Assembly (NCBI RefSeq): GCF_045207655.1
Contig: NZ_CP108784.1
Location: forward strand, 6,448,001-6,512,000
From: Embleya sp045207655
Lineage (GTDB): Bacteria; Actinomycetota; Actinomycetes; Streptomycetales; Streptomycetaceae
DNA: 64,000 nt
Direction: 5' to 3'
Positions 1 through 7,411 of this stretch are shown here, piece after piece; position 1 is the stretch's first letter; the number at the start of each line of letters is the position of its first letter. The notes beneath the pieces were generated by a model. That model saw nothing but the letters and a program-made list of their open reading frames with translations. It was not told the origin of the DNA and did no database searches. Position numbers and translations under genes: made by a program.

Positions 1-55
1 TGCAGACGGCGGTGATCGCGTCCGCTCCGAACGGGTTGACGCTCGCCTCGCTCAT
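1..55 (-). CDS. Start of a probable DUF2470-family (heme-utilisation-type) protein, cut by window edge
   Basis: Only the first 18 codons lie in the window, reading MSEASVNPFGADAITAVC and running off the left edge. The ATG at 55 is preceded by a good GGAGG ribosome-binding site at 65-69. The short FGADAITAVC stretch resembles the N-terminus of small DUF2470 proteins (related to the C-terminal domain of HugZ-type heme enzymes), which often sit beside actinobacterial heme genes. The gene follows two secreted surface proteins on the same strand and probably belongs to their operon. The family call rests on a few residues and on context, so it is tentative; that a gene starts here is better supported. 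Confidence 0.45.
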   Translation of the reverse strand, partial: MSEASVNPFGADAITAVC

Positions 56-84
56 GCGGGTCGCCTCCAGCGGTAGGGGTGGGA

Positions 85-711
85 TCAGGCGCGTGCGGAG
101 TCGCGGCGTCGACGAGACGCGGCGACCGCACCCACGCCGACCACCAGCATGCCCGCGCCGACATAGGCGAGCTGCGTGCTCGACGAACCGGTCTTGGGCA
201 GCTTCGGCTCGCCGGCCTCGGTGGTGGCGCCGGTCTGCGGCGTCGTCGTGGCGGGCGCCGCGGGCGCGGCGGCGCCGAAGGTCACCGGGACCCACACGTC
301 CTGGTCGCGGTTGGCCAGGTCGGTGTGGTCGTTGAAGGTGGCCACGAAGCACGCGGTGGCGGCGCAGTCCACCTTCTTCTTGTCCTTGCCCTCGAAGCTC
401 TGCGCGGGCTTGATCTTGACCGAGAAGGTACCGTCCGCGCCGACCTGCGGGACGTAGCCCGCGTTGCCGTACTGGGTGGGCACGCCGCCGGCCGGCTTGG
501 CCACGGTCTGCGCGATGTACACGCCCTTGCCCGGCTTGTAGCCCTTGCCGGTGACGGTGATCTCCTCGCCGCCGGCGGCCAGGCCGGTCGACTTGGACAG
601 GGTGATGGTGGGGGCGTCGGCGGCCGACGCGGGGGCGGCGGCGAAGGTGGTGAGGCCGAGGCCGGCGATCGCGCCGGCGGCGACGGCCGCGGCGGTACGG
701 GACTTGCGCAT
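85..711 (-). CDS. Secreted neocarzinostatin-like surface protein with LPKTG sorting signal
   Basis: 208 residues. A Sec signal peptide (basic MRKSR, then a hydrophobic stretch ending in ASAADA) leads into one beta-sandwich domain of the neocarzinostatin/macromomycin-apoprotein type, with the motif GKGYKPGKGVYIAQ and a typical cysteine pair (VDCAATACFVATF). An Ala/Pro/Thr-rich linker follows, then LPKTG, a hydrophobic helix and a terminal RRRR tail. This is the full layout of a sortase-anchored wall protein. No sortase gene is in the window. It is 49 bp downstream of a membrane-anchored protein with the same domain, and both lie behind an iron box, so a role at the cell surface in iron or heme acquisition is likely but unproven. 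Confidence 0.85.
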   Translation of the reverse strand: MRKSRTAAAVAAGAIAGLGLTTFAAAPASAADAPTITLSKSTGLAAGGEEITVTGKGYKPGKGVYIAQTVAKPAGGVPTQYGNAGYVPQVGADGTFSVKIKPAQSFEGKDKKKVDCAATACFVATFNDHTDLANRDQDVWVPVTFGAAAPAAPATTTPQTGATTEAGEPKLPKTGSSSTQLAYVGAGMLVVGVGAVAASRRRRDSARA

Positions 712-760
712 ATGTGGACTCCGGAAGCTGGGAACGAGCTCGGTGGGTCAGGGGAGGTGG

Positions 761-1480
761 TCAGGCGCTCGGACGACGGCGCTTGACCACCACGCCGACG
801 GCCACCAGGACCACCACGACCGCGGCGATCAGCCCGATGATCAGGCCGGTGTTGCCGCTGTCGTCGTCCTCGTCCTGGGCCGAGGTCTTCGCGGTGTCGG
901 CGCCGGGCGAGGCGGCAGGCGAGGTGGCGGGCGCAGCGGCCGAGGACTGCGGCGCACCGCCCGCGCCGGGAGCGCCGGCCTGCGGGGCGGCGGTGGCCGG
1001 CCCGGGGCTCGCGGGCAGGCCCGGGGCCTCGCCCGCGAAGCCGATCGGGAGGTAGACCTCCTGCGTACGGTCCTTGCCGTTGGCCGAGTTGGACGTCGCG
1101 ATGGCGCACCGGGTCTTGAGGCAGTCGACCGTGCCGAACTTGGCGGCGACCTTGACGTCGGTGCTGAACGAGCCGGTCGCGTCCGCCTCGGTGGGGCCGC
1201 CGAACGAGCCCATGTCGCACGCGCGGCCCGCGCCCTGGGCGGGGTCGCACGGCAGGATGAACAGCCGTACGCCCGGCGTGAAGCCCTTGCCGACCAGCTT
1301 GACCACGTCGCCCGCCGGGTTCAGCCCGGTGGTCTTCTCCGCGGTCAGGGTGGCCTTGCCCGCCGCCGGGGTGCCGCTCGCGTGCGCGGGCCCCGCGAGG
1401 CCGACGAGCGCCCACGCGAGAAGGAGGGTCGCGATGGCGGCGACGGTGCCGCCGAGGCGTCCGGTGCGGGCTGGGCTCAC
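761..1480 (-). CDS. Membrane-anchored neocarzinostatin-like secreted protein, iron-regulated
   Basis: 239 residues. An N-terminal signal peptide ends near GPAHASG. A neocarzinostatin-fold domain with two cysteine pairs follows (PCDPAQGAGRACD and VDCLKTRC). Then come a disordered Ala/Pro/Gly-rich linker, an acidic patch (DEDDD), one hydrophobic helix at about 210-232 and the terminal KRRRPSA. There is no LPXTG motif, so this paralogue is held by its membrane helix, unlike the next gene, which carries a sortase signal. It is the first gene of a leftward operon, with an iron box 45 bp upstream of its GTG start. A surface heme or iron relay is plausible. The family name does not imply that it binds an antibiotic. 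Confidence 0.8.
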   Translation of the reverse strand: MSPARTGRLGGTVAAIATLLLAWALVGLAGPAHASGTPAAGKATLTAEKTTGLNPAGDVVKLVGKGFTPGVRLFILPCDPAQGAGRACDMGSFGGPTEADATGSFSTDVKVAAKFGTVDCLKTRCAIATSNSANGKDRTQEVYLPIGFAGEAPGLPASPGPATAAPQAGAPGAGGAPQSSAAAPATSPAASPGADTAKTSAQDEDDDSGNTGLIIGLIAAVVVVLVAVGVVVKRRRPSA

Positions 1481-1524
1481 GTTGTGTCCTCTGGGCCGAC
1501 CGTACGACCGCGTACGGAATGATT

Positions 1525-1543
1525 GGAGGTGAGGCTATCCTAA
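1525..1543. promoter_or_regulatory. Iron box (DmdR/IdeR-type operator)
   Basis: GGAGGTGAGGCTATCCTAA matches 15 of 19 positions of the DtxR/IdeR/DmdR consensus TTAGGTTAGGCTAACCTAA. It lies 45 bp upstream of the leftward surface-protein gene starting at 1480, where iron-loaded repressor would block transcription. Confidence 0.8.
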
Positions 1544-1849
1544 GACCGGGCCGGATCGCCCGGACTTCCGGGGGTTGCCACAAGGCCGTCCGGGAACGGC
1601 GCGAAACCGCGTCGTGCCCGCCGTACGCGAACGGCGCGAAACGCGTCACAACGCCATACGCGAAACGGCGCGAAACGCCATGCGCGAACGGTGCGACATC
1701 GAGTGACGGCGGCGCCAGGGCGGCCCGATCGAGGGGTCGGGTCCGCCGCGCGAGGTCCGGACCGCGCCGGCCGGGATCGCCGCCCGGGTCGACCGAGACC
1801 CCGCCGCACCCTCACCGACACCCTCACCGACACCCCCGCCGACAACGTG

Positions 1850-1864
1850 CCGACAAGTTGTCGG
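1850..1864. promoter_or_regulatory. Candidate operator palindrome upstream of heme oxygenase
   Basis: CCGACAA and TTGTCGG flank a single central G, giving a perfect 7-bp inverted repeat. A TTGACG hexamer at 1873-1878 lies just downstream and could be a -35 element. The cognate regulator is unknown. Confidence 0.4.
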
Positions 1865-2066
1865 TAACTTATTGACGGCACCGCATGGCGCCACACAGAC
1901 TGCGAGGACCGGCGGAAACGGGCGGCAACCCGAATCCCCGCGAGCGCTTCGCCATGGGCGAAACGCCGAATCCGCACGGGCGAAGCCGCCTGATCCGTCA
2001 TAGTTCGCACCGTACGCCCTCACCTGGGCCTGTTCGGTAGATCTTGTCGCACCTAGGGGAAACCTC

Positions 2067-2756
2067 ATGACCACGACCGAGACCGCCGAGACCGCCGGTG
2101 CCACCCCGACCTTCGCCGAGTCGCTGCGCAAGCGCTCGTGGGCCTTCCATCAGGAGGCCGAGGGTTCGGGCTTCCTGGAGGCGCTGATGAAGGGCGAGCT
2201 GACCCGGGACGCGTACACCGCGATGGTGGCCCAGCACTACTGGGCCTACGTCGTGCTCGACGACGCCGCGGACACCATGCGCGACGACCCGATCGGCGCC
2301 CCGTTCGCCGACGGGCGACTGGACCGCCGGGCCATCCTCGAGGCCGACATGCTCTTCCTGGCCGGCGAGAACTGGAAGCAGGAGTGGCCCGCGAACGAGG
2401 CCACCGTGCGCTACGCCGACCGGATGCGGGAGAAGTGCTACGACTGGGCCGGCGGCTTCGTCGCGCACCACTACACCCGCTACCTCGGCGACATGTCCGG
2501 CGGCCAGTTCATCGCCAAGCAGATGCGCAAGCACTACGACCTGCCCGGCACCCAGGGCAGCGACTTCTACGTGTTCGACCAGCTCGGCGACCTGACCGTG
2601 TGGAAGGACGCCTACCGCGCGGCGATGAACAACGCGCCGTGGGACGCCGAGGAGCAGGAACTGGTGATCCAGGAGGTGCTGTTCGCGTACGACATCAACA
2701 GCGCCGTGCTGCGTGAGCTGGGTCGGGACCTGGAGCGCTTCCGCAAGACCGCCTGA
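2067..2756 (+). CDS. hmuO: Heme oxygenase (biliverdin-producing, HmuO-like)
   Basis: 229 residues, normal for bacterial heme oxygenases. It would open heme to biliverdin, CO and ferrous iron in the cytoplasm. The proximal heme ligand is visible as His28 in SWAFHQEAE. The flexible distal helix is GDMSGGQ at 141-147, the family signature. The start has no strong ribosome-binding site (AGGGGAAACCTC precedes it). It is divergent from the iron-boxed surface-protein operon, and this context supports iron recovery from host or environmental heme. Its last codons belong to an 18-bp tandem repeat that continues past the stop. The enzyme call is firm; the gene symbol is by analogy with corynebacterial hmuO. 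Confidence 0.92.
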   Translation: MTTTETAETAGATPTFAESLRKRSWAFHQEAEGSGFLEALMKGELTRDAYTAMVAQHYWAYVVLDDAADTMRDDPIGAPFADGRLDRRAILEADMLFLAGENWKQEWPANEATVRYADRMREKCYDWAGGFVAHHYTRYLGDMSGGQFIAKQMRKHYDLPGTQGSDFYVFDQLGDLTVWKDAYRAAMNNAPWDAEEQELVIQEVLFAYDINSAVLRELGRDLERFRKTA

Positions 2757-2817
2757 ACCACCGACACCGCCTGAACGACCGAGACCGCCCGAACCACCGA
2801 GACCGCCTGAACGACGG
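2746..2817. repeat. Four-copy 18-bp tandem repeat across the heme oxygenase stop codon
   Basis: Four consecutive 18-bp units of the form AGACCGCCTGAACCACCG, with two or three changes per copy, start within the last codons of heme oxygenase and run into the terminator hairpin. Copies 2 and 4 keep an in-register TGA, so the repeat duplicates the stop region. Confidence 0.75.
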
Positions 2818-2836
2818 CGGAACGCCACGTTCCGCC
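2816..2836 (+). terminator. Hairpin terminator after heme oxygenase
   Basis: GGCGGAACG and CGTTCCGCC form a perfect 9-bp stem with a 3-nt loop. There is no T-tract, as is common in high-GC actinomycetes. Confidence 0.65.
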
Positions 2837-2863
2837 GGCACCGCACGACCCGGGGGCCCACCG

Positions 2864-2899
2864 TCCGATGCGCCGTCAGACAATGGATGGCGCATCGGA
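2864..2899. promoter_or_regulatory. 11-bp inverted repeat upstream of the peptide ABC importer operon
   Basis: TCCGATGCGCC and GGCGCATCGGA are perfect inverted arms separated by 14 bp, ending 15 bp before the first permease start. The position fits an operator or a leader structure of the operon. Confidence 0.5.
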
Positions 2900-2914
2900 T
2901 CGGCAGGGAGAGTG

Positions 2915-3898
2915 ATGACGAACTACCTGGTGCGGCGGGTCCTGGGCGTCGTCGTGGTGATGTTCGCCGTCGTGACCGGCCTGTTCCTGCTGCTGCACGC
3001 GTCCCCGGTGAGCCCGGTCAACCAGCTCGCGCCGCAGGTCGCGGCCGATCCGGTGGCCCGTGCCGCGGTCGAGCATCGGATGGGTCTGGACCGGCCGTTG
3101 CCGACCCAGTACCTCGACTACGTCGGCGACGCGCTGCGCGGCGACTTCGGCACCTCGCTCTACGACGGCACCTCGGTCTCCGGGCAACTCGGCCGCGCGC
3201 TGCCGATCTCGCTCGAACTGGGGCTGCTCGCCTGCGTGTTCGCGGTGATCCCGGCGGTGCTGCTGGGCGTGTGGTCGGTGCTGCGCCGCGGTGGGGTGGT
3301 CGATCACGGCACGCGGGTGCTGAGCGTGGTGGCGATGTCGTTGCCGGGCTACTGGCTGGCCGTGATCGCGCTCGTGGTGGTCGGCGACAGCCATCCCGAT
3401 CTGCTGCCCAACGCGGGCGGCTTCGTCACCTTCGGCGAGGATCCCGCGACCAACCTCAAGGTGCTCGTGTTGCCCGCGATCGTGCTCGGCCTGGCCACCT
3501 TCGCGATGCTCACCCGCTCGTTGCGCGGCGGGCTGGCCGACGCGATGGCCTCGGACCATGTACTGTTCGCCCGCGCGATGGGCGGTTCGCGACTGCTCAC
3601 GCTGCGCCGGGTGGCGCTGCGCGGCGCGCTGCTGCCGACGCTGACCGTGGCCGGCGTGCTGCTCGGCGGGTTGTTGTCGGGCACCGTGCTGATCGAGAAC
3701 GTCTTCCAGATCCCCGGGATCGGCCAACTGATGGTCACCGCGTTCCAGCGGCAGGACTACCCGCTCGCGCTCGGCGCGTGCGTGGCGACCTCGGCCATCT
3801 TCCTGCTGTTGAACCTGGTGGTCGACCTGCTCTACCCGCTGCTGGATCCACGCACCGCGGCGGGCGTCACCCGGGACAAGCCCGGACGGGCCGCGTGA
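2915..3898 (+). CDS. ABC transporter permease, DppB/OppB type
   Basis: 327 residues from the ATG chosen here; a GTG one codon earlier is also possible and GGGAG lies just upstream. It is an inner-membrane permease of the peptide/opine/nickel importer class. It has an N-terminal helix (RRVLGVVVVMFAVVTG), a periplasmic-type loop with the typical GLDRPLPTQYLDYVGDALRG segment, and further hydrophobic helices. The coupling region near RSLRGGLADAMASDHVLFAR and ENVFQIPGIGQL near the C-terminus are family hallmarks. It is first of five overlapping genes and pairs with the next permease. Confidence 0.9.
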   Translation: MTNYLVRRVLGVVVVMFAVVTGLFLLLHASPVSPVNQLAPQVAADPVARAAVEHRMGLDRPLPTQYLDYVGDALRGDFGTSLYDGTSVSGQLGRALPISLELGLLACVFAVIPAVLLGVWSVLRRGGVVDHGTRVLSVVAMSLPGYWLAVIALVVVGDSHPDLLPNAGGFVTFGEDPATNLKVLVLPAIVLGLATFAMLTRSLRGGLADAMASDHVLFARAMGGSRLLTLRRVALRGALLPTLTVAGVLLGGLLSGTVLIENVFQIPGIGQLMVTAFQRQDYPLALGACVATSAIFLLLNLVVDLLYPLLDPRTAAGVTRDKPGRAA

Positions 3899-4857
3899 GG
3901 GCCCGACCGCGCCTGCCGCGATGGGGCGTGGCCGGTTGGATCGGCCTGGCCTGCGTCCTGCTCTATCTCCTGGTGGCCACCGTCGGCCGGCTGCACGGCG
4001 ACCCCACCGCACTGGTGACCGCGGGCCCCGAGGCGCCCTCGCTCGCGCACCCCTTCGGCACCGACCACCTCGGCCGCGACCTGCTGTCCCGGACCGCCGA
4101 GGGCGCCTGGACCTCGCTGTGGATCTGCCTGACCTCGATCGGCTTCGCGGTCGCGGTCGGCATGCCGCTGGGCGTGCTCGCCGGATACCGGCACGGCGGC
4201 CGCCTGGACGGTCTGCTGATGCGCTCGGTGGAAACCCTGCAAGCCCTGCCGCAGTTCGTCTTCGTGATGTTCCTGATCGGTCTGATGGGCACCGCGGACA
4301 TGCACTTCGGGCCGATCACCGTGGGCAACGGACCCCGGGTGGCGCTCGCCATCGGGCTGGGCTTCGTGCCCTACTTCGCCCGGGTCGCGCGCGGCGCGAC
4401 GGTGGTGGAGATGCGCGAGGACTACGTCGGCAACCTGCGCGGGCTGGGCGTGCCCACCCGGGAGATCCTCTTCCGCGAGGTGCTGGTCAACGTCTGGCCG
4501 CCGGTGCTCGGCCAGGCCTGCCTGGCGATGGCCATCGCGGTCTTCGCCGAGGGCGGCCTGAGCTTCCTGGGCCTGGGTGTGGCCCCGCCGCAGGCCACGC
4601 TGGGCAACCTGATCGCCGACGCCGGCGGGCAGATCATCGGCGGCGACTGGTGGTACGCGACGCTGCCCGGCACCGTTCTGGTGCTCGGGATCCTGGGCTT
4701 CAACCTGCTCGGCGACACGTCCGGCGGCGCCCGACCACGCCCCGCGGCGGCCGGTCCGACCACACGCCGGATCCCCAGGCAGACCCGGGCCACAAAGCAG
4801 GCCGCAAAGCAGACCCCGACCCTCGAGCAGACTCCCACTCCCAAGGAGATCCCGTGA
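3895..4857 (+). CDS. ABC transporter permease, DppC/OppC type
   Basis: 320 residues, GTG start overlapping the previous stop (GTGA). Second permease subunit of the importer. HPFGTDHLGRDLLSRTAEGA is the conserved DppC segment after helix 1. The coupling helix region reads RGLGVPTREILFREVLVN, and AEGGLSFLGLGVAPP is the usual C-terminal signature. The C-terminus carries an unusual Lys/Thr/Pro-rich tail of about 40 residues after the last helix (KQAAKQTPTLEQTPTPKE). The start upstream of the WGVAGWIGLAC helix was chosen because it gives translational coupling with the first permease. Confidence 0.9.
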   Translation: MRARPRLPRWGVAGWIGLACVLLYLLVATVGRLHGDPTALVTAGPEAPSLAHPFGTDHLGRDLLSRTAEGAWTSLWICLTSIGFAVAVGMPLGVLAGYRHGGRLDGLLMRSVETLQALPQFVFVMFLIGLMGTADMHFGPITVGNGPRVALAIGLGFVPYFARVARGATVVEMREDYVGNLRGLGVPTREILFREVLVNVWPPVLGQACLAMAIAVFAEGGLSFLGLGVAPPQATLGNLIADAGGQIIGGDWWYATLPGTVLVLGILGFNLLGDTSGGARPRPAAAGPTTRRIPRQTRATKQAAKQTPTLEQTPTPKEIP

Positions 4858-6437
4858 CCCCGGTGCGCACAGTCGGCTTGAACCGTCGAGGCTTTCTCGG
4901 CCTCGCGGCGCTCGCGGCGGCCGGCGGTACGGGCGTGCTCACCGCTTGTTCGAGCTCCTCCGGGGCCAAGCGGGTGGCCGACCGGCACAAGGACGGCATC
5001 CTGCGGATCGGCGTCGCCTCCGCGCCCGGCAGCCTGAACCCGCTGGACTCCGGCTCGGAGATCACCCGGTGGATCGCCGAGCCGATCATGGAGAGCCTGT
5101 ACGGCTACGACGCCAAGCTCGCCTCGGTGCCGCTGCTCGCGGATGGCGAACCGCAGATCAGCGACGACAAACTGGCCTGGACGATCCGGTTGCGTCAGGG
5201 CGTGGTGTGGCACGACGGCACGCCGTTCACCGCCGACGACGTGGTGGCCACCCTCGCGCACATGCTCGACCTCTCGGCCGGCAGCGAGTGGATCACCTAC
5301 ATGCTCGGCTACCTCTCCCGGTTCGAGCGGGTCGACGAGCACACCGTGCGGATCGTGCTGAGCAAGCCGTACGGCCTGCTGCGCTCGCACCTGACCAACC
5401 TGCCGATCACGCACCGCGACTACGTGGCCCGCAAGGACACGATGATGGGCACCGGGCCGTACCGGTTGGACCGGTTCGTGGCCGGCCAGAGCTTCACCCT
5501 CTCCCGCTTCGACCGCTACCACGGCGGCCAGTACGCCGCCGGCGCCGCGCCCGCGTTCGCCGGTATGGAGTACACGGTCTTCGCCGACGCCAACACGCGC
5601 GTGTTGAGCCTGCGCCAGGGCAAGGTCGACCTGATCACCGCACCGTCCTTCGCCACCTTCGACATGATCCGCAAGGACAAGTCGCTCGCGCTGGTGCTCA
5701 CCGAGGCGCCGTTGGACGTGCTCAGCTACGTGATGATGAAGAAGGAGCCGTTCAACGATCCCGACTTCCGCAAGGCGGTCGCGCTGTCGATGGACCGCCA
5801 GGGGGTGTTGCAACGGGTGTACGGCGGCGAGGGCACGGTGGGCCAGGGCCCGATCGGGCCCGCCGAACTCGGCTGGGATCCCACCTTCAAGCCGTTCGCA
5901 CCCGCGCCGGACCTGGAGCGGGCGCGCGTGCTGCTGGCCCGGGCGAAGACGGCCAAGCGCTCGTTCACCGTGACCATCGGCACCAACCAGGGGATCCGCG
6001 ACATCGCCCAGGTGCTGGTGGCGGGCTGGAAGCAGATCGGCCTCGACGTCACCATCGAGCAACTCGCGGGCGGGCCGTGGTCGAACAAGTGGCTCTCGCG
6101 CGACTACGACATGCTGATGAACACGTTCTCGTCCGGGTTCACCTCCGGCCCGGCGAACTACCTCACCCTCGCGCCCGCCGGCTCCGCCAACGTGCTCTCC
6201 TGCGGCTACGCCAACCCCGAGGTGGACAAGCTGATCGACACCGTCTGGCAGACCTCGGACGACGCCGAGCGGGTGGCCGCGCTCGGCCGGGTGGACAAGC
6301 TGCTCGCCGAGGACGCGGTGATCACCCCGCCCGCCTATCCCAAGCTCGCCCTCGCCCAGCGCGCCGAACTGTCCCCACTGGACCCGACGATGTTGCGGAT
6401 CAGCCGGCTGGACCCGCAACACCTGCGGTTCGTGTGA
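4854..6437 (+). CDS. Solute-binding lipoprotein of a peptide/nickel-type ABC importer (SBP family 5)
   Basis: 527 residues from a GTG that overlaps the previous stop, with AAGGAG at 4843-4848. The N-terminus has a twin-arginine motif (NRRGFLG) and a lipobox ending LTAC, so it should be exported folded through Tat and lipid-anchored. The mature part is an SBP_bac_5 binding protein: LRIGVASAPGSLNPLDSG at its start, VVWHDGTPFTADDVV in the typical place, and FRKAVALSMDR in the second lobe. The ligand cannot be read from sequence: peptides, nickel chelates and heme are all known for relatives. Its place beside heme oxygenase makes an iron or heme link possible but not shown. Confidence 0.9.
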   Translation: MTPVRTVGLNRRGFLGLAALAAAGGTGVLTACSSSSGAKRVADRHKDGILRIGVASAPGSLNPLDSGSEITRWIAEPIMESLYGYDAKLASVPLLADGEPQISDDKLAWTIRLRQGVVWHDGTPFTADDVVATLAHMLDLSAGSEWITYMLGYLSRFERVDEHTVRIVLSKPYGLLRSHLTNLPITHRDYVARKDTMMGTGPYRLDRFVAGQSFTLSRFDRYHGGQYAAGAAPAFAGMEYTVFADANTRVLSLRQGKVDLITAPSFATFDMIRKDKSLALVLTEAPLDVLSYVMMKKEPFNDPDFRKAVALSMDRQGVLQRVYGGEGTVGQGPIGPAELGWDPTFKPFAPAPDLERARVLLARAKTAKRSFTVTIGTNQGIRDIAQVLVAGWKQIGLDVTIEQLAGGPWSNKWLSRDYDMLMNTFSSGFTSGPANYLTLAPAGSANVLSCGYANPEVDKLIDTVWQTSDDAERVAALGRVDKLLAEDAVITPPAYPKLALAQRAELSPLDPTMLRISRLDPQHLRFV

Positions 6438-7411
6438 TGGACGGTGCGACCGCGGCCGAGGTGCCGCTGCTGCGGGTGCGCGATCTCGACGTCGACTACC
6501 GGGGCCCGGCCGGGCCGGTGCCCGCGGTGCGTGGGGTCTCCTTCGACGTGGCACCCGGCGAGATCCTGGGCCTGGTCGGCGAGTCGGGCAGCGGCAAGAG
6601 CAGCGTGTGCGCCGCGCTGATGGGCCTGCTGCCGGACGGCGCGCGGCGGGCGGGCGGCATCGAGTTCCGGGGCGAGGACCTGGCCGGCATGCGGGAGCGG
6701 GACCTGCGCCGGATCCGGGGGCGCAGGCTGGCGTTCGTACCGCAGCAGCCGATGACCTCGCTCGCGCCGACCACGCCGGTGCTGCGCCAACTGCGCTGGT
6801 ACCTGGGCGATCGGCTGGACGACGTGGAGGTCCGCGAGACGCTGATCGGGATCGGTCTGGGGCCGGTCCTGGAGCGCCCGCGCGATCTGCCCGGCGGCTT
6901 CTCCGGCGGTCAGCTCCAGCGCGTGGTGATCGCGATCGCCGCGCTCGCGCACGAGCCCGCGCTGCTGCTCGCCGACGAGCCGACCACCACCTTGGACGCC
7001 ACCGTGCAGGCACAGGTGCTGCGGCTGTTGTTGACCCTGCGGGACAAGCTCGGACTCGCCCTGGTCTACGTCTCGCACGACCTCGCGGTGGTCTCCACGA
7101 TCTGTGACCGGGTCGGTGTGATGTACGGCGGGCGCCTGGTGGAGACCGCGCCGGTCCGGGAGATCTTCGCCGCGCCCAGGCACCCGTACACCCGGGCGCT
7201 GATCGCCGCGATGCCCGCGACGACGCCGGCGGATCGGCCGCTGCGCGCGGTCGAGGGCAGCGCGGACGGCGCGAACCTGCTGCCCGGATGCCCATTCGCA
7301 CCGCGCTGCCCGCACGTGCTGGACGTGTGCCGCGAACGCATGCCGGCCGCGGCCCGGCACGGCGCGAGCGACGTGTGCTGCCACTGGGTGGACGAGGAGG
7401 CCGGCCGGTGA
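6437..7411 (+). CDS. ABC transporter ATP-binding protein, DppD/OppD type
   Basis: 324 residues, ATG overlapping the previous stop (TGATG). First ATPase subunit of the importer. Walker A is GESGSGKSS, the Q-loop is FVPQQPMTSLAP, the signature is FSGGQLQRV, Walker B is LLLADEPTTTLD, and the H-loop is VSHDLAV. The C-terminal oligopeptide extension has the cysteine cluster CPFAPRCPHVLDVC that is typical of OppD/DppD proteins. All catalytic motifs look intact. It forms a heterodimer with the next gene product. Confidence 0.92.
   Translation: MDGATAAEVPLLRVRDLDVDYRGPAGPVPAVRGVSFDVAPGEILGLVGESGSGKSSVCAALMGLLPDGARRAGGIEFRGEDLAGMRERDLRRIRGRRLAFVPQQPMTSLAPTTPVLRQLRWYLGDRLDDVEVRETLIGIGLGPVLERPRDLPGGFSGGQLQRVVIAIAALAHEPALLLADEPTTTLDATVQAQVLRLLLTLRDKLGLALVYVSHDLAVVSTICDRVGVMYGGRLVETAPVREIFAAPRHPYTRALIAAMPATTPADRPLRAVEGSADGANLLPGCPFAPRCPHVLDVCRERMPAAARHGASDVCCHWVDEEAGR

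Larger units (their letters stand above)
1481..2066. other. Divergent intergenic region with iron box, short repeats and a palindrome
   Basis: This stretch separates the leftward surface-protein operon from the rightward heme oxygenase. It holds an iron box at 1525-1543, about four imperfect copies of a GCGCGAAACGC-containing motif between about 1594 and 1698, a short CACCCTCACCGACAC-type repeat near 1807-1838 and a 15-bp palindrome at 1850-1864. I see no convincing protein gene. Confidence 0.6.

Noticed and set aside
12..335. Rightward open frames at the left edge, opposite the LPKTG protein
   Set aside because: They are Arg-rich out-of-frame translations. The minus-strand gene has a signal peptide and a sorting signal.
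2041..2066. Iron-box-like sequence just before heme oxygenase (CACCTAGGGGAAACCTC)
   Set aside because: It matches the DmdR/IdeR consensus poorly and lacks the paired TTAGG/CCTAA halves. The iron box at 1525-1543 is far better.
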